Assembly: GCA_038237515.1 (NCBI GenBank)
Contig: JBBRYP010000055.1
Location: 1 to 31,898 of the forward strand
DNA from: JBBQDZ01 sp038237515
Lineage (GTDB): Bacteria; Actinomycetota; Thermoleophilia; Gaiellales; Gaiellaceae
DNA length: 31,898 bases
Reading direction: 5' to 3'
This document shows, one piece after another, positions 14,040 to 21,343 of the stretch. The position numbers and the translations under genes were made by a program. Below the pieces are notes generated by a model. That model saw nothing but the letters and a program-made list of their open reading frames with translations. It was not told the DNA's origin and searched no databases. Position 1 is the first letter of the stretch, and the number at the start of each line of letters is the position of its first letter.

Positions 14040-15149
14040 CTAGCCGGGCGGCGAGAGGACGCCGGTGTACGAGACGCGGATCCCGCGGCTGCCGAAGTCC
14101 TCGCGCGAGAGCGACCGGACGACGCCGTGCGCCGCCTCGGCCGGGTCGCGCTCGGGAAGCCCGCTGCCGACGAGGTGCACCGGCAGGAGGTTGCCCCGCA
14201 CCCACGTGCCGTCGCCGCGCAGGGTGACGCGGAGGATTCCGCTGATGCCGAGGATGCCGGCGGTGCTCAGCGTGTGGGCGCCCTCGAAGTTGCCGAGGCT
14301 GTAGGCGATCAGGCGTCCGTGGTACCACTCCATCGCGCGCAGCACGTGCGGCCCGCTGCCGGCCACGAGGTCGGCGCCCGCGTCGACGACCGCATGCGTG
14401 AAGTCGATCGAGTCGCCGCGGTTCTCGCCGAGGAAGTATTCGGCCGACGGCATGACATGCGTATGGTCGCTGCCCTCCGCGCCGGCGTGCATGGTCACGA
14501 TCACGACGTCGGCGAGGGCGTCGGCACGCCGCACGAGGCGCTTCGCCGCTGCGATGTCGGTGAGGCTCTGGGCCCACGGGTAGGGTGCGAAGCCGACGAG
14601 CGCGACCCTCAGGTCGTGCACGTGGAGCACGGCGATCTCCCCGGGGCGTCCCGTGTGCCTCAGACCGAGCCCGTCGAGCGTCGCGACGGTGTCGGCCTGC
14701 CCGATCGACCCGAAGTCGTAGGCGTGATTGTTCGCGAGGTTCAGGACCGTGAACCCAGCCGAGCGCAGCAGCTGGCCGTACGAGGGCGAGGCGTGGAAGG
14801 CGAAGCAGCTCGAGCTGCCGGAGCCGCACTTGGACGAACCGCGGTCGGTGAGGGTCCCTTCCAGGTTGCCCATCACCACGTCGCCGACGAGGTAGCGGGC
14901 GACGCCGGCGAAGTAGCCGGCCGACTCGGAGGAGTCGACCATCGCGATGTCGCCGGTGGCGGCGAAGGTGAAGGACTTGCCGGCGGCCGCGGCTCGCACC
15001 GGCCGCGCAACCGGGCGAGCCCGGGTGGGAACCGCCGAGGCCTTCGCGCCCGGCTTCGAGGCGGCGCGATCGGGCGAGGCCAGCTTCGTCAGCGCGAAGA
15101 TCCCGGCGCCCGCGAGCACGGCGACGAGGAAGAGCGAGGGTCTGCGCAT
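14040..15149 (-). CDS. CapA-like metallophosphatase-fold protein (poly-gamma-glutamate family)
   Basis: A 369-residue membrane-anchored protein. ATG 15149 (RRPSLFLVAVLAGAGIFAL) gives a clean N-terminal signal anchor; GTG 15170 would add seven residues. An Ala/Arg/Pro-rich linker leads to the CapA fold at about residue 60: FAATGDIAM, GNLEGTLTD, LNLANNHAYDFG (the NHxxD motif), VALVGFAPYPWA, VIVTMHAG and GSGPHVLRAMEWYHGR with YSLGNF. These motifs match PGA_cap proteins, which relate to metallophosphoesterases and act at the cell surface. Substrate is unknown; homologues occur far beyond capsule producers. It forms a two-gene unit with ggt. Confidence 0.87.
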   Translation of the reverse strand: MRRPSLFLVAVLAGAGIFALTKLASPDRAASKPGAKASAVPTRARPVARPVRAAAAGKSFTFAATGDIAMVDSSESAGYFAGVARYLVGDVVMGNLEGTLTDRGSSKCGSGSSSCFAFHASPSYGQLLRSAGFTVLNLANNHAYDFGSIGQADTVATLDGLGLRHTGRPGEIAVLHVHDLRVALVGFAPYPWAQSLTDIAAAKRLVRRADALADVVIVTMHAGAEGSDHTHVMPSAEYFLGENRGDSIDFTHAVVDAGADLVAGSGPHVLRAMEWYHGRLIAYSLGNFEGAHTLSTAGILGISGILRVTLRGDGTWVRGNLLPVHLVGSGLPERDPAEAAHGVVRSLSREDFGSRGIRVSYTGVLSPPG

Positions 15150-15196
15150 CGGGAAGATCAAATCACGCACGGGGGCGACACCGGCGACTTCGCCGG

Positions 15197-15225
15197 ATCG
15201 GCATCGCTTCCTCTTCGATGCCGAT
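15197..15225. promoter_or_regulatory. Inverted repeat in the capA/gabT divergent promoter region
   Basis: ATCGGCATCG (15197-15206) and CGATGCCGAT (15216-15225) are perfect 10-bp arms around a 9-nt pyrimidine spacer. A second palindrome, CCGGCGA-c-TTCGCCGG, lies just before it. The position between divergent genes suits a dimeric repressor site. The region 15171-15292 otherwise holds only promoter-like AT-richer sequence. Confidence 0.4.
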
Positions 15226-15279
15226 TCGACCGAGCGATGTATGGCGACTATTCACTATGCACTCGGCCAGCCGCTGCGA

Positions 15280-15285
15280 TATCGT
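15280..15285 (+). promoter_or_regulatory. -10 box TATCGT before the aminotransferase gene
   Basis: TATCGT ends 7 nt before GTG 15293, the spacing expected for a leaderless start. There is no Shine-Dalgarno sequence before either candidate start. Confidence 0.45.
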
Positions 15286-15292
15286 GCGTTCA

Positions 15293-16615
15293 GTGGCGAT
15301 GACGCGCTCGATCGATGTGCGGACGGAGATCCCGGGGCCGCGGTCGAGGGAGATTCTCGAGCGGAAGGCGCGCGTGGTGCCCGACGCGCTCTCGATCTGC
15401 TTGCCGATCGTGATCGCGGAGGGCCGCGGCGCGACGATCACCGACGTCGACGGAAACACCTTCGTCGACTTCACCGGCGGTGTCGGCTGCCTGAACGTCG
15501 GACACTCGCACCCGCGGGTGGTGGAGGCGGCGCAGGACCAGCTCAGCCGCTTCGCCCACACCGACTTCACGATCGTCCCCTACGAGAGCTACGTCGAGCT
15601 CGCCGAGCGGCTGTGCGAGCTTGCGCCCGTCCGTAAGCCCGCCAAGGCGGCCTTCTTCAACGCCGGCACCGAGGCGGTCGAGAACGCCGTCAAGTTCGCC
15701 CGGCTGTACACCGGCCGGCCGGCGGTCATCGCTTTCGAGGGCGGCTTCCACGGCCGCACCTTCCTCTCCCTCAGCCTGACCTCCAAGACGCACCCCTACA
15801 AGGCCGGCCTCGGCCCGTTCGCGCCTGAGATCTACCGGGTGCCCTTCGCGCAGGACTACCGCGGCCCCGACTCGAGTACGGCGCTGGCGGCGCTCGAGCG
15901 CGCGCTGATTACACAGGTCGCGGTCGAGCAGGTGGCGGCGATCGTGATCGAGCCTGTGCAGGGTGAGGGCGGGTTCGTCCCGGCGCCTCGCGACTTCCTC
16001 GCCGGGATCCGCCGGATCTGCGACGAGCACGGGATCGTGCTCGTGCTCGACGAGGTGCAGACCGGCTTCGGACGGACGGGCAAGCTGTTCGCGACCGAGC
16101 ACTACGGGATCGAGGCCGACCTCATGACGGTCGCCAAGTCGATCGCGGCCGGACTGCCGCTCTCAGGGGTCGTCGGCCGGCGCGAGATCCTGGACGCAGC
16201 GCCCGACTCGACGATCGGGGGCACCTACGTCGGCAACCCGGTCGCCCAGGCGGCGGCGCTCGCCGTGCTCGACGTGATCGAGGAGGAGAACCTCGTCGCG
16301 CGCAGCTGCGCGATCGGCGAGACGATCCGTACGCGGATGGTCGCGTGGCAGGAGCGCTTCCCGACGATCGGTGACGTCCGCGGCCTCGGGGCGATGCTGG
16401 GGATGGAGTTCGTGCTCGACCGCGAAACCAAGGCCCCGGCGCCGGAGCTCGCGACAGCCGTCGTCGAGGAGGCGGCGCGGAACGGCCTGCTGCTCCTCAA
16501 GTGCGGCCTCTACTCGAACGTCATCCGCGTGCTCGTCCCGCTCGTGATCTCCGACGCGGAGCTCGACGAGGCTCTCGCGGGCTGGGAGCACGCCCTGCAG
16601 ACCGCGCTCGCGTAG
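15293..16615 (+). CDS. gabT: Class III aminotransferase, GabT-type (4-aminobutyrate aminotransferase)
   Basis: A ~440-residue PLP-dependent class III aminotransferase. The N-terminus SIDVRTEIPGPRSREILER is typical of GabT. Conserved blocks are DVDGNTFVDFTGGVGCLNVG, FNAGTEAVENAVKFAR, FEGGFHGRT, IEPVQGEGGF, VLDEVQTGFGRTGKLFA (with the Asp that contacts the pyridine nitrogen) and TVAKSIAAGLPLSGVVGR (PLP lysine). It should transfer the amino group of GABA or a related omega-amino acid to 2-oxoglutarate; 5-aminovalerate or beta-alanine are alternatives. GTG 15293 fits the promoter; ATG 15299 fits homologues equally well. No succinate-semialdehyde dehydrogenase is next to it. Confidence 0.88.
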   Translation: MAMTRSIDVRTEIPGPRSREILERKARVVPDALSICLPIVIAEGRGATITDVDGNTFVDFTGGVGCLNVGHSHPRVVEAAQDQLSRFAHTDFTIVPYESYVELAERLCELAPVRKPAKAAFFNAGTEAVENAVKFARLYTGRPAVIAFEGGFHGRTFLSLSLTSKTHPYKAGLGPFAPEIYRVPFAQDYRGPDSSTALAALERALITQVAVEQVAAIVIEPVQGEGGFVPAPRDFLAGIRRICDEHGIVLVLDEVQTGFGRTGKLFATEHYGIEADLMTVAKSIAAGLPLSGVVGRREILDAAPDSTIGGTYVGNPVAQAAALAVLDVIEEENLVARSCAIGETIRTRMVAWQERFPTIGDVRGLGAMLGMEFVLDRETKAPAPELATAVVEEAARNGLLLLKCGLYSNVIRVLVPLVISDAELDEALAGWEHALQTALA

Positions 16616-16639
16616 TCGACCCCACGGCCCGCGCGCGGG

Positions 16640-16645
16640 CACAAT
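16640..16645 (+). promoter_or_regulatory. Weak -10 box CACAAT before the Ser/Thr kinase gene
   Basis: CACAAT (four of six consensus bases) ends 8 nt before ATG 16654, and no ribosome-binding site is seen. It is probably leaderless as at neighbouring genes, but the box is weak. Confidence 0.3.
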
Positions 16646-16653
16646 CTCCCGCA

Positions 16654-18165
16654 ATGCTCGGCGAATGCATCGCGGATCGGTACGAGCTCGAGGAGCTCGT
16701 CGGCCGCGGTGGAATGTCGAGCGTCTTCCGGGCGCACGACACCCTGCTCGAGCGGAACGTCGCGCTGAAGGTGCTCCACGAGCACTACGGAGAGGACGCC
16801 GACCAGATCGAGCGCTTCCGCCGCGAGGCGCGCGCCGTCGCGCAGCTCTCGCACCCGAACATCGTCACCGTCATCGACCGGGGCGAGCGCGACGGGCGCC
16901 AGTACATCGTCTTCGAGTTCGTCGAGGGCGAGAACCTGAAGCAGCTCGTGCTGCGCGAGGGGCCGCTGCCGGTTCGGCAGGCGGTGGAGATCGGGCTCCA
17001 GGTCGCGGAGGCGCTCGCCTTCGCTCACCGCCAGGGGCTCGTCCACCGCGACGTCAAGCCGCAGAACATCCTCCTGACCCGGGACGGCGAGGCCAAGGTG
17101 ACGGATTTTGGGATCGCGCGTGCGGTCGACGTCCATGGCTTGACGCAGACGGGCAGCGTGGTCGGCACGAGCCACTACATCGCGCCGGAGCAGGCGAGCG
17201 GCCGCGCGGTCGACTCGCAGTCCGACGTGTATTCGCTCGGGACCGTTCTCTACGAGCTGCTCACCGGCGATGTGCCCTTTCAGGGAGAGAACTTCATCGC
17301 CGTCGCACTGAAGCACGTGAGCGAGCCGGCCCCGAGTGCCGCGGCACGGAGGGGCGACGTGCCGCCGCGGCTCGACGGCGCGCTCCGGAGGGCGATGGCG
17401 AAGGAGCCCTCGGAACGGTTCGACTCGATGGAGGCCTTCGCCGACGAGCTCGAGCGCTGCCTGGCCGAGCTCGGGCCGGACAGCCCGAACGAGGCGACGA
17501 TGGTCGTACCGGCGCCGGCCGCGACGCCTGCCCCCGCCGCCCCGCCGGAAGCGCTTCCGGAGCTTGTGTCAACGCCGGCGGCGGGACGCGGCCGGCGGCG
17601 CCTCTGGGTTCCGCTCGTATTGGCCGGCCTCGTGGCCGCTGGCGTGGTCACTGCCCTCTTCGCCCTCGGCACGATCGACCTTCGCCGCGGTTCCGGCTCG
17701 GCCGGAACGAGGTCGACCGGCGAGACCACGACCTCCGCGAACCTCCAGCCGGTGCCGCTGCGGGCGGTGGCTACGGACGACCCGGCGAACGACGGAGAGC
17801 ACGACGTGGACGTCCCGAAGGCCACGGACGGGGATCCGAACACGTTCTGGTCGACGGAGGGCTACGACGCGGATCTGCCCGAGATCGGCAAGGCCGGCGT
17901 CGGCATCGTGCTCGCGGCCGGCGCCCGCCGCGTCGCCGAGGTGCGCGTGACCTCCGACACGCCAGGCTTCACGGCCCGAATCCAGGCCGGTGCGAACGAC
18001 CACGGCCCGTTTCACGACGTCTCGAAGCCGGCGATTGTCGGGTCGGCGCACACGTTTGCTCTCGACGGGACGGCGCACCCTCGCTACCTCGTGATCTGGA
18101 TCACGAAGCTGGCCCATCCGGACAAGTACCGGGCCCACGTGAACGAGGTGACGGCGAGAGGCTAG
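16654..18165 (+). CDS. Membrane Ser/Thr protein kinase with discoidin-like ectodomain
   Basis: A 503-residue Hanks-type kinase. Residues ~8-270 hold the whole catalytic domain: glycine loop VGRGGMSSVFRA, Lys in NVALKVLHEHYG, VHRDVKPQNILL, VTDFGIARAV and HYIAPEQASG. A Pro/Ala linker, a transmembrane helix (WVPLVLAGLVAAGVVTALFAL, about 317-338) and a Thr/Ser spacer follow. The last ~135 residues form an extracellular domain with KATDGDPNTFWSTEGY and RRVAEVRVTSDTPGFTARIQ, the layout of a discoidin/F5-8-type jelly roll like that at the C-terminus of mycobacterial MviN. It lacks PASTA repeats, so it would sense a different ligand from pknB. It may be the functional stand-in for PknA, which is missing from the cluster on the other strand. 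Its stop overlaps the ddl stop tail to tail. Confidence 0.9.
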   Translation: MLGECIADRYELEELVGRGGMSSVFRAHDTLLERNVALKVLHEHYGEDADQIERFRREARAVAQLSHPNIVTVIDRGERDGRQYIVFEFVEGENLKQLVLREGPLPVRQAVEIGLQVAEALAFAHRQGLVHRDVKPQNILLTRDGEAKVTDFGIARAVDVHGLTQTGSVVGTSHYIAPEQASGRAVDSQSDVYSLGTVLYELLTGDVPFQGENFIAVALKHVSEPAPSAAARRGDVPPRLDGALRRAMAKEPSERFDSMEAFADELERCLAELGPDSPNEATMVVPAPAATPAPAAPPEALPELVSTPAAGRGRRRLWVPLVLAGLVAAGVVTALFALGTIDLRRGSGSAGTRSTGETTTSANLQPVPLRAVATDDPANDGEHDVDVPKATDGDPNTFWSTEGYDADLPEIGKAGVGIVLAAGARRVAEVRVTSDTPGFTARIQAGANDHGPFHDVSKPAIVGSAHTFALDGTAHPRYLVIWITKLAHPDKYRAHVNEVTARG

Positions 18166-19184
18166 TAGCGGAGCCGCGAGCGCCTCTCGTGGCGCTCGAG
18201 GGCGAGCTCGACCAGGCGGTCGAGGAGCTCCGGGTAGGGAATGCCGGTCGCCTCGAACAGCTTCGCGTAGACGCTCGTCGCGGTGAAGCCGGGAATGGTG
18301 TTCAGCTCGTTCACGAGCACCTCACCGTCCTTGCGGACGAAGCAGTCGGCTCGCGCCATCCCCTCGCACTCGGTCGCGACGAACGCCTGCACCGCGAGCT
18401 CCTGGACACGCCCTAGCTGGGCCTTCGTGACGCGGGCCGGGACGATCAGGTCCATCTCGCCCTGCTCGTACTTCGCCGAGTAGTCGTACCACTCGTTGCG
18501 GGTCACGAGGATCTCGCCGGGTAGCGAGGCAATCGGGCGGCGGTTCCCGAGGACGCCCACCTCGACCTCGATGCCGCGGACGAACTCCTCGACGAGCACC
18601 TTCTCGTCGTGCTCGAAGGCGAGCGCGACGCCCTGCCGCAGCTCAGCCTCGTCGTGGGCCTTGGTGATCCCGACCGACGAGCCCAGCCGTGCCGGTTTGA
18701 CAAACACCGGGTAGCCGTACGGGTTCCGCAGCTCCTCCGGAGCTCTCAGGGTGACGTTGCGCGTGACCGGGATGCCCTGGTCCCGCATGATCGCCTTGAA
18801 GCGATCCTTGTCCATGCAGAGCGCGGAGGCGAGGACGCCCGCGCCGACGTAGGCGACCCCCGCGAGCTCGAGCAGGCCCTGGACCGTCCCGTCCTCCCCG
18901 AGGGGGCCGTGGAGGATCGGGAGCACGACGTCCACCTCCGCCAGGGTGGCCGGGGCGTTCGCGGCCGGGATCGGCAGCGTTTCGGCGGGAGAGGTGTCCC
19001 CGGCCGTCAACGCAGTCCCACCGTCGCCGGACCCGAGTTCCCAGCGGCCGTCCCGCCCGATCGCCACCGCGACCGCCTCGTAGCGGGCGGGATCGAGTGC
19101 GGCCAGCACCGACCGCGCGGACGCCAGGGAGATCTCGTGCTCGCTCGAGCGACCGCCCATGAGGACGGCCACCCGGCGTCTCAC
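18162..19184 (-). CDS. ddl: D-alanine--D-alanine ligase
   Basis: A 340-residue ATP-grasp ligase that joins two D-alanines for the peptidoglycan stem peptide. Motifs are VAVLMGGRSSEHEISLASA, the substrate loop LHGPLGEDGTVQGLLE, FVKPARLGSSVGITKA, VLVEEFVRGIEVEVGVLG and the metal-binding end LVNELNTIPGFTATSVY. The position after GEILVTRNEWYDYSAKYEQG looks like the D-Ala-D-Ala rather than the D-lactate type (Tyr present), though I would not rely on that. GTG 19184 overlaps the pknB stop by 4 nt (GTGA), so a peptidoglycan precursor enzyme is translated together with the peptidoglycan-sensing kinase. Confidence 0.95.
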   Translation of the reverse strand: MRRRVAVLMGGRSSEHEISLASARSVLAALDPARYEAVAVAIGRDGRWELGSGDGGTALTAGDTSPAETLPIPAANAPATLAEVDVVLPILHGPLGEDGTVQGLLELAGVAYVGAGVLASALCMDKDRFKAIMRDQGIPVTRNVTLRAPEELRNPYGYPVFVKPARLGSSVGITKAHDEAELRQGVALAFEHDEKVLVEEFVRGIEVEVGVLGNRRPIASLPGEILVTRNEWYDYSAKYEQGEMDLIVPARVTKAQLGRVQELAVQAFVATECEGMARADCFVRKDGEVLVNELNTIPGFTATSVYAKLFEATGIPYPELLDRLVELALERHERRSRLRY

Positions 19185-21328
19185 GGCACCGTCACCGTCG
19201 TCGAGACGCCGGTGGTCGCAACGGTCGTCGTCGCTGCGGTCGTGGTGGTCGGCGCTGTCGTCGTCGTCGGTGCGGTCGTCGTAGCGGGCGCAGTGGTCGT
19301 GGTGAGCGCCGTCGTCGTGGGCGCAGTGGTCGTCGCGGGAGCCGTCGTCGTGATCGCCGTGGTGGTGAGGTCGGTCGTCGTGGGAGCGGTGGTCGTCGGC
19401 GCGATCAGCTTGCCCGAGACGATGGTGACCTCCGTGCGGGGCTTGGCCTTCGTCCCGCCCTGCGGGTCCTGCGAGATCACGATCCCGTCGAGCGCAGGGT
19501 CGTTCGTGTCCTGGATCTGGACCGCGACGCGGAAGCCGGACTCGCGCAGCGTCGCAATCGCGGTCGCCCGGTCGAGGCTCGTCACGTCGGGTATCGCGAG
19601 CGTCTTTGGCCCCTTCGAGACCGTGAGCGTCACGGTCGATCCAGGCGGCTGGAGGGTGTTTGCGGCTGGGTCCTGCCCGATCACCGTCTCCTTCGGCTGG
19701 TCGGAGTCGCGCTCGTCGCGCGCGACGGCGAAGCCGGAGCCCTGAAGCTGTGCGAGGGCCTGAGCGTAGGGGAGGCCCCCGACCGAAGGCACCGCGACGG
19801 GCTCCGGGCCCTGCGAGACGTTGATCCGGACGCTCGTGCCCTCGACGACCCGCTCGCCCGGCTTCGGATCCTGGCCGGTGATCGTGTTGGAGGGCTCCGA
19901 GGAGTGGAGGTAGAAGACCTTGGGCGCGAGCTGCGCATCCTTCAGCGCCGACACCGCCTCGTCGAGCGGTTTGCCGCGCACGTCGGGCACGATCGTCCTC
20001 GGCTTGCCGCTCGACACGACGATCGTCACCCGGTTCCCCCTGTCGATGCGGTCGCCCTCGGGCGGTGCCTGGCGGATCACGAAGCCGAAGGGCACCGTCC
20101 GGCTCGGCTCACGCTCCAGGCGGGGCGTCAGGCCCGCGTCCTCGATCTTCTGGACCGCGAGCTGTGATCGGATTCCCTCCACCAGGGGCACCGCCACCGG
20201 CTTGTTCGCGTTCAGCTGGTTCTGGATCTTGCCCCACAGGAGCCAGGCGGCGATCCCGGCCCCTACGACGAGCCCGAGGGCGAGCAGCCACGGCCAGACC
20301 GGCCGACGGCGCTGCGGCGGCTCGTCGTAGCCGTAGAACGTGCCGCCCGGCGGCACCGCCGGTGGCGCCGGGCGAGCGGGTCCGGGGCGCGTGATCACCG
20401 TGGCGGCGCGGGTGATCGAGGTCGGGGCGATCACCGCCGTTCCCGCGCCTGCGAGGACGTGCGTCGCCGCCGTCGCAGTCTCCGGCGCGACCGTCGAGCC
20501 GCGCGAGACGCGGGCGAGGTCGGCGTCCATCTCCTCCGCCGACTGATAACGCTCCGCGGGATCCTTGGCGAGCGCCCGGAGGACGATCAGGTCGAGGTCG
20601 CGGGGAATGTCGGGCCGCTTCGCCGACGGCGGCTCGGGCACCGAGGAGAGATGCTTCATCGCGATCTCGAGTGGGGTGTCCCCGGTGAAGGGGACGTTCC
20701 CCGTCAGCATCTCGAAGAGGACGATCCCGACCGAGTAGATATCGGACGCGGGGGTGACCGGCGCGCCTCGAGCCTGTTCGGGGGATAGGTACTGCGCGGT
20801 CCCGATGATCGACCCCGCCTCGGTCATCTGGCTCGCACCGGAGCGGGCGATTCCGAAATCCGTGACCTTCAGCCGCCCGTCCGGGGCGACGATCACGTTG
20901 TGCGGCTTGATGTCGCGGTGCACGATTCCATGGCGGTGGGCGAAGCCGACCGCGGCCAGGATCTGCCGTGTGTAATCGATCGCGACCCCGACCGGACTCG
21001 GGCCGCGCGTGAGGATCAGCTCCTTCAGCGTGCGGCCCTCGAGGTATTCCATCGCGATGTAGTAGGTGCCCTCCGCCTCGCCGCGGTCGTAGATCGAGAC
21101 GATGTTCGGGTGCGAGAGACCAGCCGCGTTCTTCGCCTCCCGGCGGAAGCGCTCGACGAATTGCTCGTCGTGGGCGTGGCGGTCGTTCAGGATCTTGATC
21201 GCGACGCGGCGCCCGAGCTCCTGGTCCAAGGCGAGGTAGACGTTCGCCATCCCCCCGGAGCCCAGCCGGCTCTTCACGCGGTAACGGCCGTCGAAGACCT
21301 GGTCGATGAGGGTGTCGGAGATCGCCAC
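19181..21328 (-). CDS. pknB: Ser/Thr protein kinase PknB with four PASTA domains and Thr-rich tail
   Basis: A 715-residue transmembrane kinase. Catalytic domain ~14-280: LGSGGMANVYLALD, VAIKILNDRH, IVHRDIKPHNVIV, VTDFGIARSG and YLSPEQARG. A juxtamembrane linker leads to a transmembrane helix (PWLLALGLVVGAGIAAWLLW, ~346-365). Four PASTA repeats follow (~372-640), each with a VP-x-V/L start and a QDP/QAPP-type element such as ITGQDPKPGERV, which bind muropeptides or lipid II in relatives. The last ~75 residues are nearly all Thr with Ala/Pro (TTTAPTTTTAPTTTT), a low-complexity extracellular extension that could be O-mannosylated or span the wall. GTG 21328 follows the pbpA stop by 15 bp. It acts with PstP, FhaA/FhaB, RodA and PbpA encoded just upstream. 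Confidence 0.95.
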   Translation of the reverse strand: MAISDTLIDQVFDGRYRVKSRLGSGGMANVYLALDQELGRRVAIKILNDRHAHDEQFVERFRREAKNAAGLSHPNIVSIYDRGEAEGTYYIAMEYLEGRTLKELILTRGPSPVGVAIDYTRQILAAVGFAHRHGIVHRDIKPHNVIVAPDGRLKVTDFGIARSGASQMTEAGSIIGTAQYLSPEQARGAPVTPASDIYSVGIVLFEMLTGNVPFTGDTPLEIAMKHLSSVPEPPSAKRPDIPRDLDLIVLRALAKDPAERYQSAEEMDADLARVSRGSTVAPETATAATHVLAGAGTAVIAPTSITRAATVITRPGPARPAPPAVPPGGTFYGYDEPPQRRRPVWPWLLALGLVVGAGIAAWLLWGKIQNQLNANKPVAVPLVEGIRSQLAVQKIEDAGLTPRLEREPSRTVPFGFVIRQAPPEGDRIDRGNRVTIVVSSGKPRTIVPDVRGKPLDEAVSALKDAQLAPKVFYLHSSEPSNTITGQDPKPGERVVEGTSVRINVSQGPEPVAVPSVGGLPYAQALAQLQGSGFAVARDERDSDQPKETVIGQDPAANTLQPPGSTVTLTVSKGPKTLAIPDVTSLDRATAIATLRESGFRVAVQIQDTNDPALDGIVISQDPQGGTKAKPRTEVTIVSGKLIAPTTTAPTTTDLTTTAITTTAPATTTAPTTTALTTTTAPATTTAPTTTTAPTTTTAATTTVATTGVSTTVTVP
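19190..19414 (-). repeat. Degenerate tandem repeat encoding the PknB Thr-rich tail
   Basis: The DNA is an imperfect repetition of ACGAC-type codons (GTCGTC on the plus strand) broken by GC[N]/CC[N] units, with periods near 24-30 bp. Such tracts change length by slippage, so tail length may vary between strains. Confidence 0.7.
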
Positions 21329-21343
21329 TAGCGCGCCACTGCC

